The notes under the pieces are model-generated. The model was not told where the DNA came from. It saw nothing but the letters and a program-made list of their open reading frames with translations, and searched no databases. Positions 55,172 to 64,000 of a stretch of 64,000 nt of DNA are shown here, piece after piece. This DNA comes from Mesomycoplasma ovipneumoniae (GTDB lineage: Bacteria; Bacillota_I; Bacilli_A; Mycoplasmatales; Metamycoplasmataceae). A program made the translations under genes and the position numbers. Numbering within the stretch: the first letter of the stretch is position 1; each line of letters starts with the position of its first letter. The stretch is taken from positions 930,001 to 994,000 of the forward strand of contig NZ_CP146005.1 in assembly GCF_038095995.1 (NCBI RefSeq), read 5' to 3'.

Positions 55172-57820
55172 ATGGATAAAAATTTCTATAAAAATTCGCT
55201 CAATATATTTTCCACAGATTTCTCAATGAAAGCTAATTTGCCTCAAAAGGACAAATTTTTTACTGAATTTTGAAAAAATGAAGACATTTATCAAAAACTT
55301 TTAAAAAAAAATATTAATAATCCAAGATTTATTCTTCATGACGGGCCTCCTTATGCAAACGGTGACATTCATATTGGCCATGCTCTTAATAAAGTTTTAA
55401 AAGATATAATAGTTCGATATAAATCAATGTCTGGTTTTTATTCACCTTTTGTCCCAGGTTGAGATACTCACGGTCTTCCAATTGAAAATAAAATTATTAA
55501 CCAAATTGAGACAAAATCGACATTAGAAATTCGCCAAAAAGCCAATGATTTTGCTAATTCACAAATTTTAGTTCAAAAAAAACAGTTTGAAAAATTGAAT
55601 TTATTAACAGATTTTAGCCAAATTTATCAAACAAATGACCCATCTTATGAAGCAAAGCAACTAAAATTATTTAAAAAAATCGCCGAAAAAGGTCTAATTT
55701 ATCGTGCTTTAAAGCCAATTTATTGATCTCCTTCAAGTCAAAGTGCCCTAGCTGAAGCCGAAATTGAGTATCTAAATCACCGTTCTCCTTCGATTTTTGT
55801 TGCTTTTGAAGTTAAAAATGGCAACAATTTTGTAAAAAGTAGCGATAAAATCATCATTTGAACAACAACTCCTTGAACACTAATTGCAAATGCAGGGGTT
55901 GCTGTTGGTCTAAATTTTGACTATGTTAGAGTAAAAGTTGGATCAAATTTTTACATTTTAGCAGAAAAATTATTACAAATATTAGCCTCAAGTTTTGAGT
56001 GAAATTCTTATGAAATTATTGACACATTTTTAGGGAAAAACCTTGTAAATATCGAGTATTTTCATCCTATTTTTGACAAAGTTTGTCCTATAGTTTCAGG
56101 TCACCATGTTACTTTGGATGCTGGTTCGGGTCTTGTTCATCTTGCACCGCTTTTTGGTGAAGATGACTACTGGATTGGTCGAGAAAATAGCCTTGAAATG
56201 GTTATGCACGTTGAAGATGATGGAAAATTTAATGAAAAAGCAGGACAATTTTCTAGTCAATTTTATGATTCAGCAAATAAATCAATAACCGAATATCTCA
56301 AAGAAAAACAGTCACTTTTAAAATTAAGTTTTATCACCCACTCATTTCCTCATGATTGGCGAACATTAAAACCCGTAATTTATCGTGGTACACCTCAGTG
56401 ATTTGTTTCTGTTGAAAAAATTAAAAAAGAGCTTGAAACAGCGATAAATGAAATTGAATTTCCTGAAAAATGACTCAAAAACCGCTTAACAAAAATGATA
56501 ATTGACAGAAAAGACTGACTAATTTCACGCCAGAGAAGTTGAGGAATCCCGCTGATTATTTTTTATGACAAAAATAAAAATCCTGTTTTAGATAAGCCAG
56601 AAATTTTTGACCATATAATTTCACAAGTTCAAGAATTTGGTTCTTCAATATGATACCAAAAAACAGCTGACGAACTTTTGCCTCCTAAATATCAAAATTT
56701 AGGCTGAACAAAAGAAAACGATATTTTGGATGTCTGATTTGATTCAGGTGTTAGTTTTCTGGCCGCAAATATTAACAATGAAAAACCTCCTTTTGATATT
56801 TATTTAGAAGGATCTGACCAATATCGCGGCTGATTTAATTCATCTTTAATAAATTCGGTGATATATTTTGGCTTTTCACCTTATAAAAAATTATTGTCTC
56901 ACGGTTTTGTTGTTGATTCAAAAGGGAACAAAATGTCAAAATCAAGAGGAAATGGAGTTGATCCGCTTGTAATTTTGAATAAGTACGGCTGTGATATTTT
57001 TCGACTTTGGGTTGCAAATAGTGAATATTATAATGACATTGTTTATTCAGAGTCAATTTTTGAGCAAAATGTTGAAATTTACCGTAAAATTCGCAACACA
57101 GTTCGATTTTTAATCACAAATTTAGCAGATTTTGAACCAAAACAATATGAATTACAAGAAGTTGACCTGTTTATATATAATAAAATTCAAAAGCTAAAAA
57201 ACGAAATAATTCAGTATTATGATGAATATCGTTTTGTCCGTGTTGTAAAAATAATTAATAATTTTATAATTGAATTTTCTAATTTTTATCTGTCTATTGT
57301 CAAAGATATTTTGTATGCTGATTCAAAAAATTCAGCAAAAAGACGCTCAATTCAATACGTTTTTTATGAACTTTTATTAGTTTTAAATATCGCAATTGCT
57401 CCAATTATGCCAACAACAGCTGAAGAAATTTATCAATTTGTTCAAAAAAGTGAAAAGCAAACATCAATCCACCTGGAAAATTTCTTTAAAAAGTCTAATT
57501 TTGATCCAAAATTAGATGAAAAATGAGTTGAATTTTTTGATGTCAAAAATTCAGTTTATCAACTAATTGAGCAAAAAATTCAATCAAAAGAAATAAATCG
57601 TTCAAATGAAATTGCGGTTGTTTTAGACTCTAATGCCTCAAATTTTCTAAAATCACTTGATCTTGTGAAATTATTAATGGTTGCAAAAGTCGAATTTAAG
57701 GACAAAATAAGCATTTATAATCTTAATTGACCTAAATGTCTAAGATGTTGAAACCATTTTGAAACAATCCAGGATGTTTGTGACCGTTGTTTTGAGGTTT
57801 TGAATGAAAACAAAAATTAA
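55172..57820 (+). CDS. ileS: Isoleucyl-tRNA synthetase
   Basis: The 882-residue class I synthetase has [20 protein letters not shown] (HIGH), [17 protein letters not shown] editing segment, [23 protein letters not shown] and a C-terminal zinc site (CLRCW...CDRC). It starts three bases after parC. At least ten TGA codons are Trp, so standard-code translation breaks it into pieces. Confidence 0.96.
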
Positions 57821-58406
57821 CCTCGTTATCAGATATATTAATTCAAAATATATTAAAATCGGCAAAAAACGCTTATTAATTAACATTTTGATTGCTTTTT
57901 TGGTTATTCTGGTTACTCTATTAATTGATCAACTAACAAAAAATTTAATTTTTACCTATGATGAGTATAGAGAATCAACCGATAAAGGGTTTGTCAAAAT
58001 TATTTCATGAGGTTTTATTGGTTTTCGTCCGCTTTTGCATCAAGGTGTAACTTCGGGAATTAATAATATTATTGGTTTTACAGGTATTCATATTTTTGCC
58101 TTTTTATTAAGTTTGTTACTTTTGATTTTGATTCCCTTTTCAAAAAAATATTCCCTAACAATTTTTATGGCCATATTATTAGGTGGGAATTGAGGCAATG
58201 AAATTGACCGAATTTTGGATGATAATCATGTAAAAGACTTGCTTTTTCTGCCATTTGTAAGGTCAAGTGGGACATTTAATTTTGCAGATATTTTTATTTT
58301 TGTCGGCCCCATTGGAATTTTTATTGTCTCTCTTTATGATCATGCTCAGCCTTGAATTTCAAAAAAACTCAAAAATAAAATCTTTAGGAAAAAAAGTAAA
58401 AATTAA
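57804..58406 (+). CDS. lspA: Lipoprotein signal peptidase
   Basis: The 200-residue protein has four hydrophobic helices and both catalytic Asp motifs: GGNWGNEIDRIL and GTFNFADIFIF. It cleaves prolipoproteins at the lipobox Cys; lipoproteins are the main surface antigens of mycoplasmas. It overlaps ileS by 17 bases, the common ileS-lspA pairing. Confidence 0.93.
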
Positions 58407-58465
58407 AAAAAACGCTGTAATTTACAGTATTTTTTACAAATAAGACTAATAATTTGTCAAAACAG
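58406..58465 (+). repeat. 60-bp copy of the rnr 3' end
   Basis: This matches 61425-61484 with about four differences. It includes a CTGTAA/TTTACAG hairpin and T-run that could end the parE-lspA transcript. At its right edge an IS1634-type end begins, so it may be half of an old, long target duplication. Confidence 0.75.
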
Positions 58466-58572
58466 TTGAGTTGCCCAGTTTGATGGTAAGAATTTACTGT
58501 TTAGTGAATATAAATATGAAAAATACCCGTAAATACGGGTTTTTTAACGCTAAAATCTTAATTTTTATTACT
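58466..58572 (+). repeat. Solo IS1634 terminus, about 105 bp
   Basis: Begins TTGAGTTGCCCAGTTTGAT, carries ACCCGTAAATACGGGTTTTTT (a clean hairpin plus T-run) and ends AAAATCTTAATTTTTATTA. It is the best preserved of three solo units and probably acts as a terminator. Confidence 0.7.
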
Positions 58573-58574
58573 TT

Positions 58575-58611
58575 AAAATTAGCCTTTTGCAAAAAAAAAA
58601 AAAAAAATGCT
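58575..58611 (+). repeat. Left target duplication of IS1634 copy 3 (17-A run)
   Basis: AAAATTAGCCTTTTGC, then 17 A, then ATGCT-type end. The right copy at 60963-60991 has only 9 A. Confidence 0.85.
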
Positions 58612-58704
58612 CCCGAGTTTCCCAGTTTGATAAGGTAATTTTAAAAAAGCATCTGGTTTTAGGCACTTTTTTAAGTTTTTCGGTAAAAGTTAATAACAAT
58701 TTTA

Positions 58705-60807
58705 TTAGTGATTTATTAAGATATCAAAGTAAAAATCATACCTATTTCAAATATTCGGATCACTAGGAACACCATCTCGATTTTTAAATGTTATTTGCTG
58801 ATCTAAAGTGTTAAATTCAACCCTTTGCCTTAATTTTTGCAACATCGTTACTAAACCAACCTCAGTTAATTGATTGTTTTCAAATAACTTGTTATCACTA
58901 ATATGTTTGTTGATTTTAAATATTATAGTTTTTAAAATAACTAGTGAGATAAAACACAAAAGTGTATGAGCTAGAATGTGCTCGTCAATTCTTAAAAATA
59001 CGGGCCGAATATTCAACAAACCTTTTAGACTTCTAAAATTAGCTTCAATATTCCACTGTTTTTGGTATTTTTCAACTATATCTAAGACATTTAAATTCAG
59101 TATATTTGTTTCATAAACATAGTAGCCATCAAATTGTTTGTCTTTGTCAATTTTCCCGAGTTTCCCAGTTTTAAGACAAAAATTCACTTTTTAGTGAATA
59201 TAAATATGAAGAAACACCCGTAAATCGGTGTTTTTTTAATGTAAAACCTTAATTTTATAAGTAGCATTTGGTAGCATTTTAAGTAATTTTATGGTATAAT
59301 TATAAATTATGAAAAAACAAAAATTAACTAAGTTGGTTTAGTATCGATGTTGCAAAAATTAAGACAAAGGGTTGAATTTAACACTTTAGATCAGCAAATT
59401 ATATTTAAAAAACACGATGGTGTCCCTAGCGATCCAAACATTTGAAATAGATATGATTTTTACTTTGATATCTTAATAAATCACTAATAAAATTGTAACC
59501 AACTTTTACCAAAAAACTTAAAAAAGTCCCTAAAACCGGATACTTTTTTAAAATTACCTTATGAAACTGGGAAACTCGGGTTTGTCTTTGTCAATTTTAC
59601 TTTGATCTAATTCAAATTTCATGTTTGAAATTTCCTTAAAATATTTAGGTTTTTTACCAAACAATTTGTTTACTTCAATAAAACCGTCTTTATTTTGTTT
59701 TTTAATAAAACTTTCGATTTGCTCTTCACGAGCTTTTCTGTCTTTTATCGCTCTTTTTGTACTGTAAGTAATAATTCTTCTTCTAATATTTTCAGTGTAT
59801 CTTTTATTTTTATAAGATGAATAAAATTCTTCTTTTTTATACTTAAAATCCGCATTTACATCAACATAATCCCTTGGATCTAGTAAATAATTTTTGAATT
59901 TTTGAGTCCCTACCTTTGCACGATATGAAATAATAAAATTATAGTTTCTTGATTCAAGAAATCGAATATTTGCAGCAGTTGACATGCCGCGATCAGCGAT
60001 TATTGTCATATTTTTGATATTATATTTGGATTCAACATCTAATACAAAAGGGATTAATGTACTAGAATCGCCGGTATTTCCTTTAAAAACTTTAATATGA
60101 AAAGGAATACCATTTTTATCACACGCTAAGCCAATGACAATTTGGTCTTCTTTGAATTTAGCATCTTTAGAATAGCCAGGAATTCTTAATCCATTTCTTT
60201 CAAATGTCTCAAAATAGATTGTTGATGAGTCAAAATAAAATTCACTGTCCCTTTTTCCAAGTTCGCTTGTTACCATTTTGTTGACACTATTTAAAAGTTG
60301 ATTTTGTGACTCAAAGACAAGATCTAGGAGTCTATAAAAGCTATTTTTGGAAGCATTTATTTGATTTGAGTAGTCATCCTTTTTATCAAAAGCATTAATA
60401 ATGCTGCCAGGATCAGTGATCCGTTTTGAAATTAAGTAGTTAAAAATTTCTTTCATATTTTTATGTCTACTTTTAGGAAGTGATTCAAAAATATTGTGCT
60501 TTTCAATAAGTTTTTCAATTAATTCCCCGCCAACAAAAACCGAACCTTCGATTATTGCGGAATTTTTAATAGAATCAAGTAAAATAGCCTTGACTTTATC
60601 TTTGTCATCTAAATTTGAAAACAATTTCAATTTTTCTTTGATAATTTGAACAGCATTTGGATTAATTTTTTCCAAATTCCGCTCATTTCCTAAACTAAAT
60701 CAACGTTTTGGACCTTTGGAATAACCTTGTGTTCAGCCAACATATTTATATGGTTTATCTTTTGAAGATCCTCAAACACTAAATAAAAACAAATTTTGTT
60801 TTTTCAT
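58705..60807 (-). pseudogene. IS1634 transposase broken by a nested element
   Basis: The gene has the same start (MKKQNLFLFSVWGSSKD) and stop as copy 2, but the nested element at 59155-59580 cuts it after DQSKIDKDK. The N-terminal 59599-60807 part holds two Asp motifs, and the C-terminal part before 59154 holds the Glu motif. No functional product is expected. Confidence 0.93.
59155..59580 (+). mobile_element. 426-bp internally deleted IS1634 derivative (MITE-like)
   Basis: Both IS ends (CCCGAGTTTCCCAGTTTT and its inverse) are present, as are the promoter and first codons (ATGAAAAAACAAAAATT) and about 55 C-terminal codons; the middle is deleted. An 18-bp target duplication (TTTGTCTTTGTCAATTTT at 59137-59154 and 59581-59598) shows it moved as a unit. 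It must use transposase from another copy. Confidence 0.92.
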
Positions 60808-60990
60808 AATGTATAATTATACCATAAAATTACTTAAAATGCTACCAAATGCTACCAATAAAAATTAAGGTTTTACATTCAAAAAACACCGATTTACAGG
60901 TCTTTTTTCATATTTATATTTACTAAAAAGTGAATTTTTGCCTTCAAACTGGGAAACTCGGGAAAATTAGCCTTTTGCAAAAAAAAATGC

Positions 60991-61297
60991 TTGGTTTAAG
61001 AAAAAATTAAGGTATAATTACAATCAGTTAAGAATAATTAATAAATTTGGATATTGAATTAAGGGGGAATTAATTATGTTTTTGCCATAAAAAAATCAGA
61101 AAATGCGAATTATCCATTATATTTTCAAATATGATGGTATGCCTTAAATTTAACCGTTTAGAAATCTATATAAATTTAGGGCTTTTAATTATTGTTCTTT
61201 CAAAACTTCACATATTTTTTTAGGCTCAATGCAAACAAAAATGAGTTTTCTATTTGTATTGAGTTTAAATAGCAGTTGTATTTTTTTATGATTTTTG
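60991..61297 (+). ncRNA. Dispersed structured noncoding element, copy 2
   Basis: Same parts as at 49149: TTGGTT, 16 bases, TATAAT (61013-61018), AAGGGGG, mini-ORF ATG TTT TTG CCA TAA (61076-61090), and a terminal stem CTCAATGCAA (61225-61234) with TTGTATTGAG (61254-61263). One pair changes T-A to C-G and one G-C to G-T relative to copy 1, so pairing is kept. It lies right after the IS1634 copy 3 target duplication. Confidence 0.7.
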
Positions 61298-61464
61298 TTA
61301 GCGTTTTAACTAAAAAAGGTAGTTTAAATATTTCATATTTTGCTTTTCAAGTTAAAAATTTTAGTTTTTTTAGTTTGCTTTATTTGATTAATAAGTAGAT
61401 TTTTCTTTCGTGAGTGTTAGATTTAAAAAAACACTGTAATTTACAGCATTTTTTACAAATAAGA
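61298..61464. other. Noncoding segment with the rnr terminator
   Basis: An A/T-rich stretch without genes. The hairpin CTGTAA/TTTACAG with A- and T-runs at 61425-61452 is the likely terminator for rnr (minus) and is the part duplicated after lspA. Confidence 0.6.
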
Positions 61465-63555
61465 CTAATAATTTGTTAAGACAGCGCTAATTTTTCCGTC
61501 TCAAATATTGGCGCTTTCAATTTTAACATCAATAAATTCACCTAATTTAAATCGATGTTTTTTATTATATAAACAAAAATTATCTTCCGCTAACACATAG
61601 GGATCATTTTCGCTATCAGGAAGACTTTTATTAATTATTAAGGCATCAAACATTCCGTCAATTTCAACAAAAAATCCGGATTTAATAATAGAAGTTATCT
61701 GTGCCCTAAAGGATTTTCCAATCAAATTTTGGACATATTCAGCTTTTTTTATATTTATAATTTTTCTCTCTAAATTAAATGCTTTTTGCTCTAATTCAGT
61801 TGTGGAGTAGGAATTTTTTTCCAAAATTTCCTTATAAGTTTCAATGTCATCGCTTTTTTTAAACAAAAAGTTATGGATAATTCTATGCAATAATAAATCA
61901 GGATAACGACGGATAGGGCTAGTAAAATGACTATAAAAAGTAGCCGCAAGACCAAAATGACCTTCATTTTCAGTGCTATAAATTGCTTTTTGCATCGTTC
62001 TTAAAATTGAATATTTAAGAAAATTGTCATTATTTTCTAGTTTTATTTGATTAATTTTATGTGCAAACTCTTTAGAACTAGGATTTAATTTTAAGCTATG
62101 TTGTATGCCTAAAGATTTAATGACTTGATTAAAAATTGTTATCTTTTCAGGATCAGGGGTTGCATGAATTCGGTATAAAATCGGAATTTTTTTCTTGGTT
62201 AAAAATTCCGAAACATTTTCATTTGCCCTAATCATAAAATTTTCAATTAATTCTTCAGAAATTCCTCTTCGTTTTAGTTTTAGGGATTGAGTATATCCTT
62301 CTTGGTCTAAAATAATTTTAACTTCATCAAGCGCAAGGTCAATATAGCCTTGTTTTTTCTTGAAATTTGACAAAATAGTGTTTAAATTTAGACACTTTTT
62401 TAACATGTTCTCTAAATCTGTATCACCAAATGAAAATGAACCGGCAAAAAAATTATTTACTTTTTCATAAGTTAGACGCCATTTTGAATTAATTACAGAA
62501 GGGTAAATTTTAATGTATAAATTTTCACCCTTTTTATTTATAAGAGATTCCATTGTGATAGTAAATCTATCGACATTAGGCATCAAAGAGCAAATTCCGT
62601 TTGATAATTCTTCAGGTAGCATAGGAATTGCCATGTGCGGCAAATAAATTGAAGTTCCCCTTTTTTGGGCTTCAATATCGATTGCTGAATCCTGTTTTAC
62701 ATAATGTGCGACGTCTGCAATATGAACTTTTAAGAGAAAATTTCCCTCTTTTGTTTGTTCAATAGAAATGGCATCATCAAAATCTTTTGTGTCATCGCCA
62801 TCAATTGTTACCACGAGTTCATTTCGCAAATCTACTCTATTTTTGTCGATATTTTTTATTTCTTGTTCAATTTTTGAAGATTCAGCTAGAACTTCTGGGC
62901 TAAATGTGTCAGTAATTTCTGACTCAATTATAGGAATTTTTACATGTAAAAAAGGCTCTGATTTGTGTCCAATTTTTTGAATAACATCTAGTTTTAGCAC
63001 ATTTTTTTGATAATCAATAATTTTTACTTTATAAAAATTATTGATTTCTAGATCTTGAGTTGAATTTCAGCGAAAGAAAAAATTCCCCTTAAAATTAATA
63101 GGTTCAAAATCTCAATATTTATCATTTTTAACAACTTTTCCGATTAAAAATTTAGTGTTTCGCTGAATAATTTTAGTAACAACACCGAAAAATTGATCAC
63201 TTTTGAATCTGTCAATATAAATATTGATTTTGACTTCATCCCCCTCAAGAGCATTTGCAGTAAATCTTCCGGGTATAAAAATATTATTTTTTTGGGCTGG
63301 ATTTTGTTTATCTTCAACAAAACCAAACGAGGATTGGGTAGCGCGGAAAATACCAACCCGAGTTTCTATGAATTTAGGTCAATAATATTTGCCTTCCAGA
63401 GTTTTGAAAACCTGGAAATTTTCAATTAAAGTGCTTATTTGGTGCGTCAAATGTTGGTTTAAGTCAAAAGGCACGTTAAATTTTCTAACAATTTCAATAA
63501 AAGTCTTTTCATCTTTAAGAAAATTTTTGAGTTTTTCGTGAGATATAATTTCCAT
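61465..63555 (-). CDS. rnr: Ribonuclease R (RNB-family exoribonuclease)
   Basis: The 696-residue protein has N-terminal cold-shock-like domains (GIFRATQSSFGFVED), the RNB catalytic core (TIDGDDTKDFDDAISIEQ with the metal Asp set, ADVAHYV, RGTSIYLPHMAIPMLPEELS), HFTSPIRRYPDLLLHRII, and a C-terminal S1 domain. It is the main 3'-5' exonuclease in mycoplasmas. The stop and terminator lie in the 60-bp segment copied behind lspA. TGA codons at 61501 and elsewhere are Trp. Confidence 0.95.
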
Positions 63556-63560
63556 GAATT

Positions 63561-63794
63561 TTACAACAACCTAATTACTAACGATAGAGCTAAAAAAATA
63601 AAGCCCAATATAAACATTGCTCATTTTGTGAACTTTTTGATACCACGTTCTTTTGATACTTGGAATAAATCCAAATCGCTCGATCCGATTAGTGCTCCTG
63701 AGAATGAGTTTGAATGTGGTGACATAATTAGCGAAACTAAAACAATCAGGAAACCAAAAATCGCAATAAAAATAACTAAAACTGTTTTTAACAT
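63561..63794 (-). CDS. secG: Preprotein translocase subunit SecG
   Basis: The 77-residue protein has two hydrophobic helices (MLKTVLVIFIAIFGFLIVLV and AMFILGFIFLALSLVI) separated by a polar loop with SNSFSGALIGSSDLDLF. This is the SecG layout, and the secG-rnr pairing is conserved in Firmicutes and mollicutes. One TGA is Trp. The gap to rnr is five bases. Confidence 0.88.
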
Positions 63795-63842
63795 GATTAA
63801 CAACCAAAAATAAGTTAAATTATACTATAAAAAAGCTAATTT

Positions 63843-63998
63843 CTAAGCCAAAGTTTTCAAAAAGAAAATTAAAAACTTAAAAAAATTAGAAATTTTATTA
63901 AATTCTTTTACTTCAACAATAATATTTTGTTTTTTAAGTAAGTCAATGTGATTCAAAAGCTTGTTTAAAATTTTACCTTTAAAAAATAAATTGGTTTC
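63843..63998 (-). CDS. C-terminal part of an unrecognised protein, cut by the window edge
   Basis: The minus frame entering from the right edge reads ETNLFFKGKILNKLLNHIDL, then LKKQNIIVEVKEFNKISNFF, and stops with TAG at 63843. About 51 residues are visible. No family can be named from this part. Confidence 0.5.
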   Translation of the reverse strand, partial: ETNLFFKGKILNKLLNHIDLLKKQNIIVEVKEFNKISNFFKFLIFFLKTLA

Positions 63999-64000
63999 AT

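Larger units (their letters stand above)
58612..60962 (-). mobile_element. IS1634-family copy 3, interrupted by a nested deletion derivative
   Basis: The outer element has the same ends as copy 2 and is 2351 bp. Without the 426-bp insert and its 18-bp duplication it is 1907 bp, the same as copy 2. It is flanked by the A-run-containing duplications at 58575 and 60963. Confidence 0.93.

Noticed and set aside
55172-57820. ileS as a broken gene
   Set aside because: The apparent pieces come from TGA codons. With TGA as Trp the synthetase is complete, with all signatures.

Overview
The window is a low-GC mollicute chromosome segment that reads UGA as tryptophan: almost every housekeeping gene (cysS, leuS, ileS, cas9, dnaB, gdpP and others) is open only if in-frame TGA codons are Trp. 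The IS1634-, IS256- and IS3-like elements, the missing rpmD between rpsE and rplO, and the protein sequences suggest a respiratory Mycoplasma of the hyopneumoniae/ovipneumoniae/dispar group (Mesomycoplasma). This placement is an inference; the species cannot be fixed from the sequence alone.

Layout. 1-971: 3' part of a membrane-anchored protein (+). 1276-12875: a dense, mostly overlapping minus-strand block: rpmG-secE-nusG, trmH-like methyltransferase and a sigma-like protein, cysS, a YgjP-like metallopeptidase, a CNNM/CBS protein, dnaB, rplI, gdpP and leuS. 12990-13190: IS3-type relic. 13248-26326: a type II-A CRISPR-Cas locus. cas9 is on the minus strand, tracrRNA (minus) lies between cas9 and the divergent plus-strand cas1-cas2-csn2, and the array runs on the plus strand. 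The array has 58 repeats, then an intact IS1634-type element, then 14 more repeats decaying into about four degenerate ones. 26401-27063: an exported trypsin-like protease. 27184-29090: a second IS1634 copy. 29276-44338: the whole S10-spc-alpha operon on the minus strand (rpsJ to rplQ, including secY, adk, map, infA, rpmJ, rpoA). 44646-49145: a mobile-element cluster (IS256, IS3-like, fragments) next to membrane-protein genes. 49149-49454: a structured noncoding repeat. 49576-50586: gap (minus). 50743-58406: parE-parC-ileS-lspA (plus). 58466-60962: nested IS1634 elements. 60991-61297: second copy of the noncoding repeat. 61465-63794: rnr and secG (minus), then a partial gene at the edge.

Main observations. 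(1) cas9 has an SD and ATG, but the seven-A run that follows puts that ATG out of frame with an otherwise fully open Cas9 of about 1270 codons; eight A would restore it. This suggests an ON/OFF homopolymer switch, or a sequencing or assembly error. (2) The IS1634 element inside the array is flanked by a 63-bp direct duplication that copies an entire CRISPR repeat. The array also carries a 14-unit tandem duplication. (3) A roughly 306-bp noncoding element occurs twice, with a shared promoter, a conserved 4-codon mini-ORF and a terminal stem supported by one compensatory pair change. Its promoter also precedes the protease gene. This is the best candidate here for an undescribed RNA. (4) A 426-bp internally deleted IS1634 derivative is nested in a full copy with an 18-bp target duplication. 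(5) About 105-bp solo IS termini and a 60-bp copy of the rnr 3' end mark repeated IS activity. No tRNA or rRNA gene was recognised.
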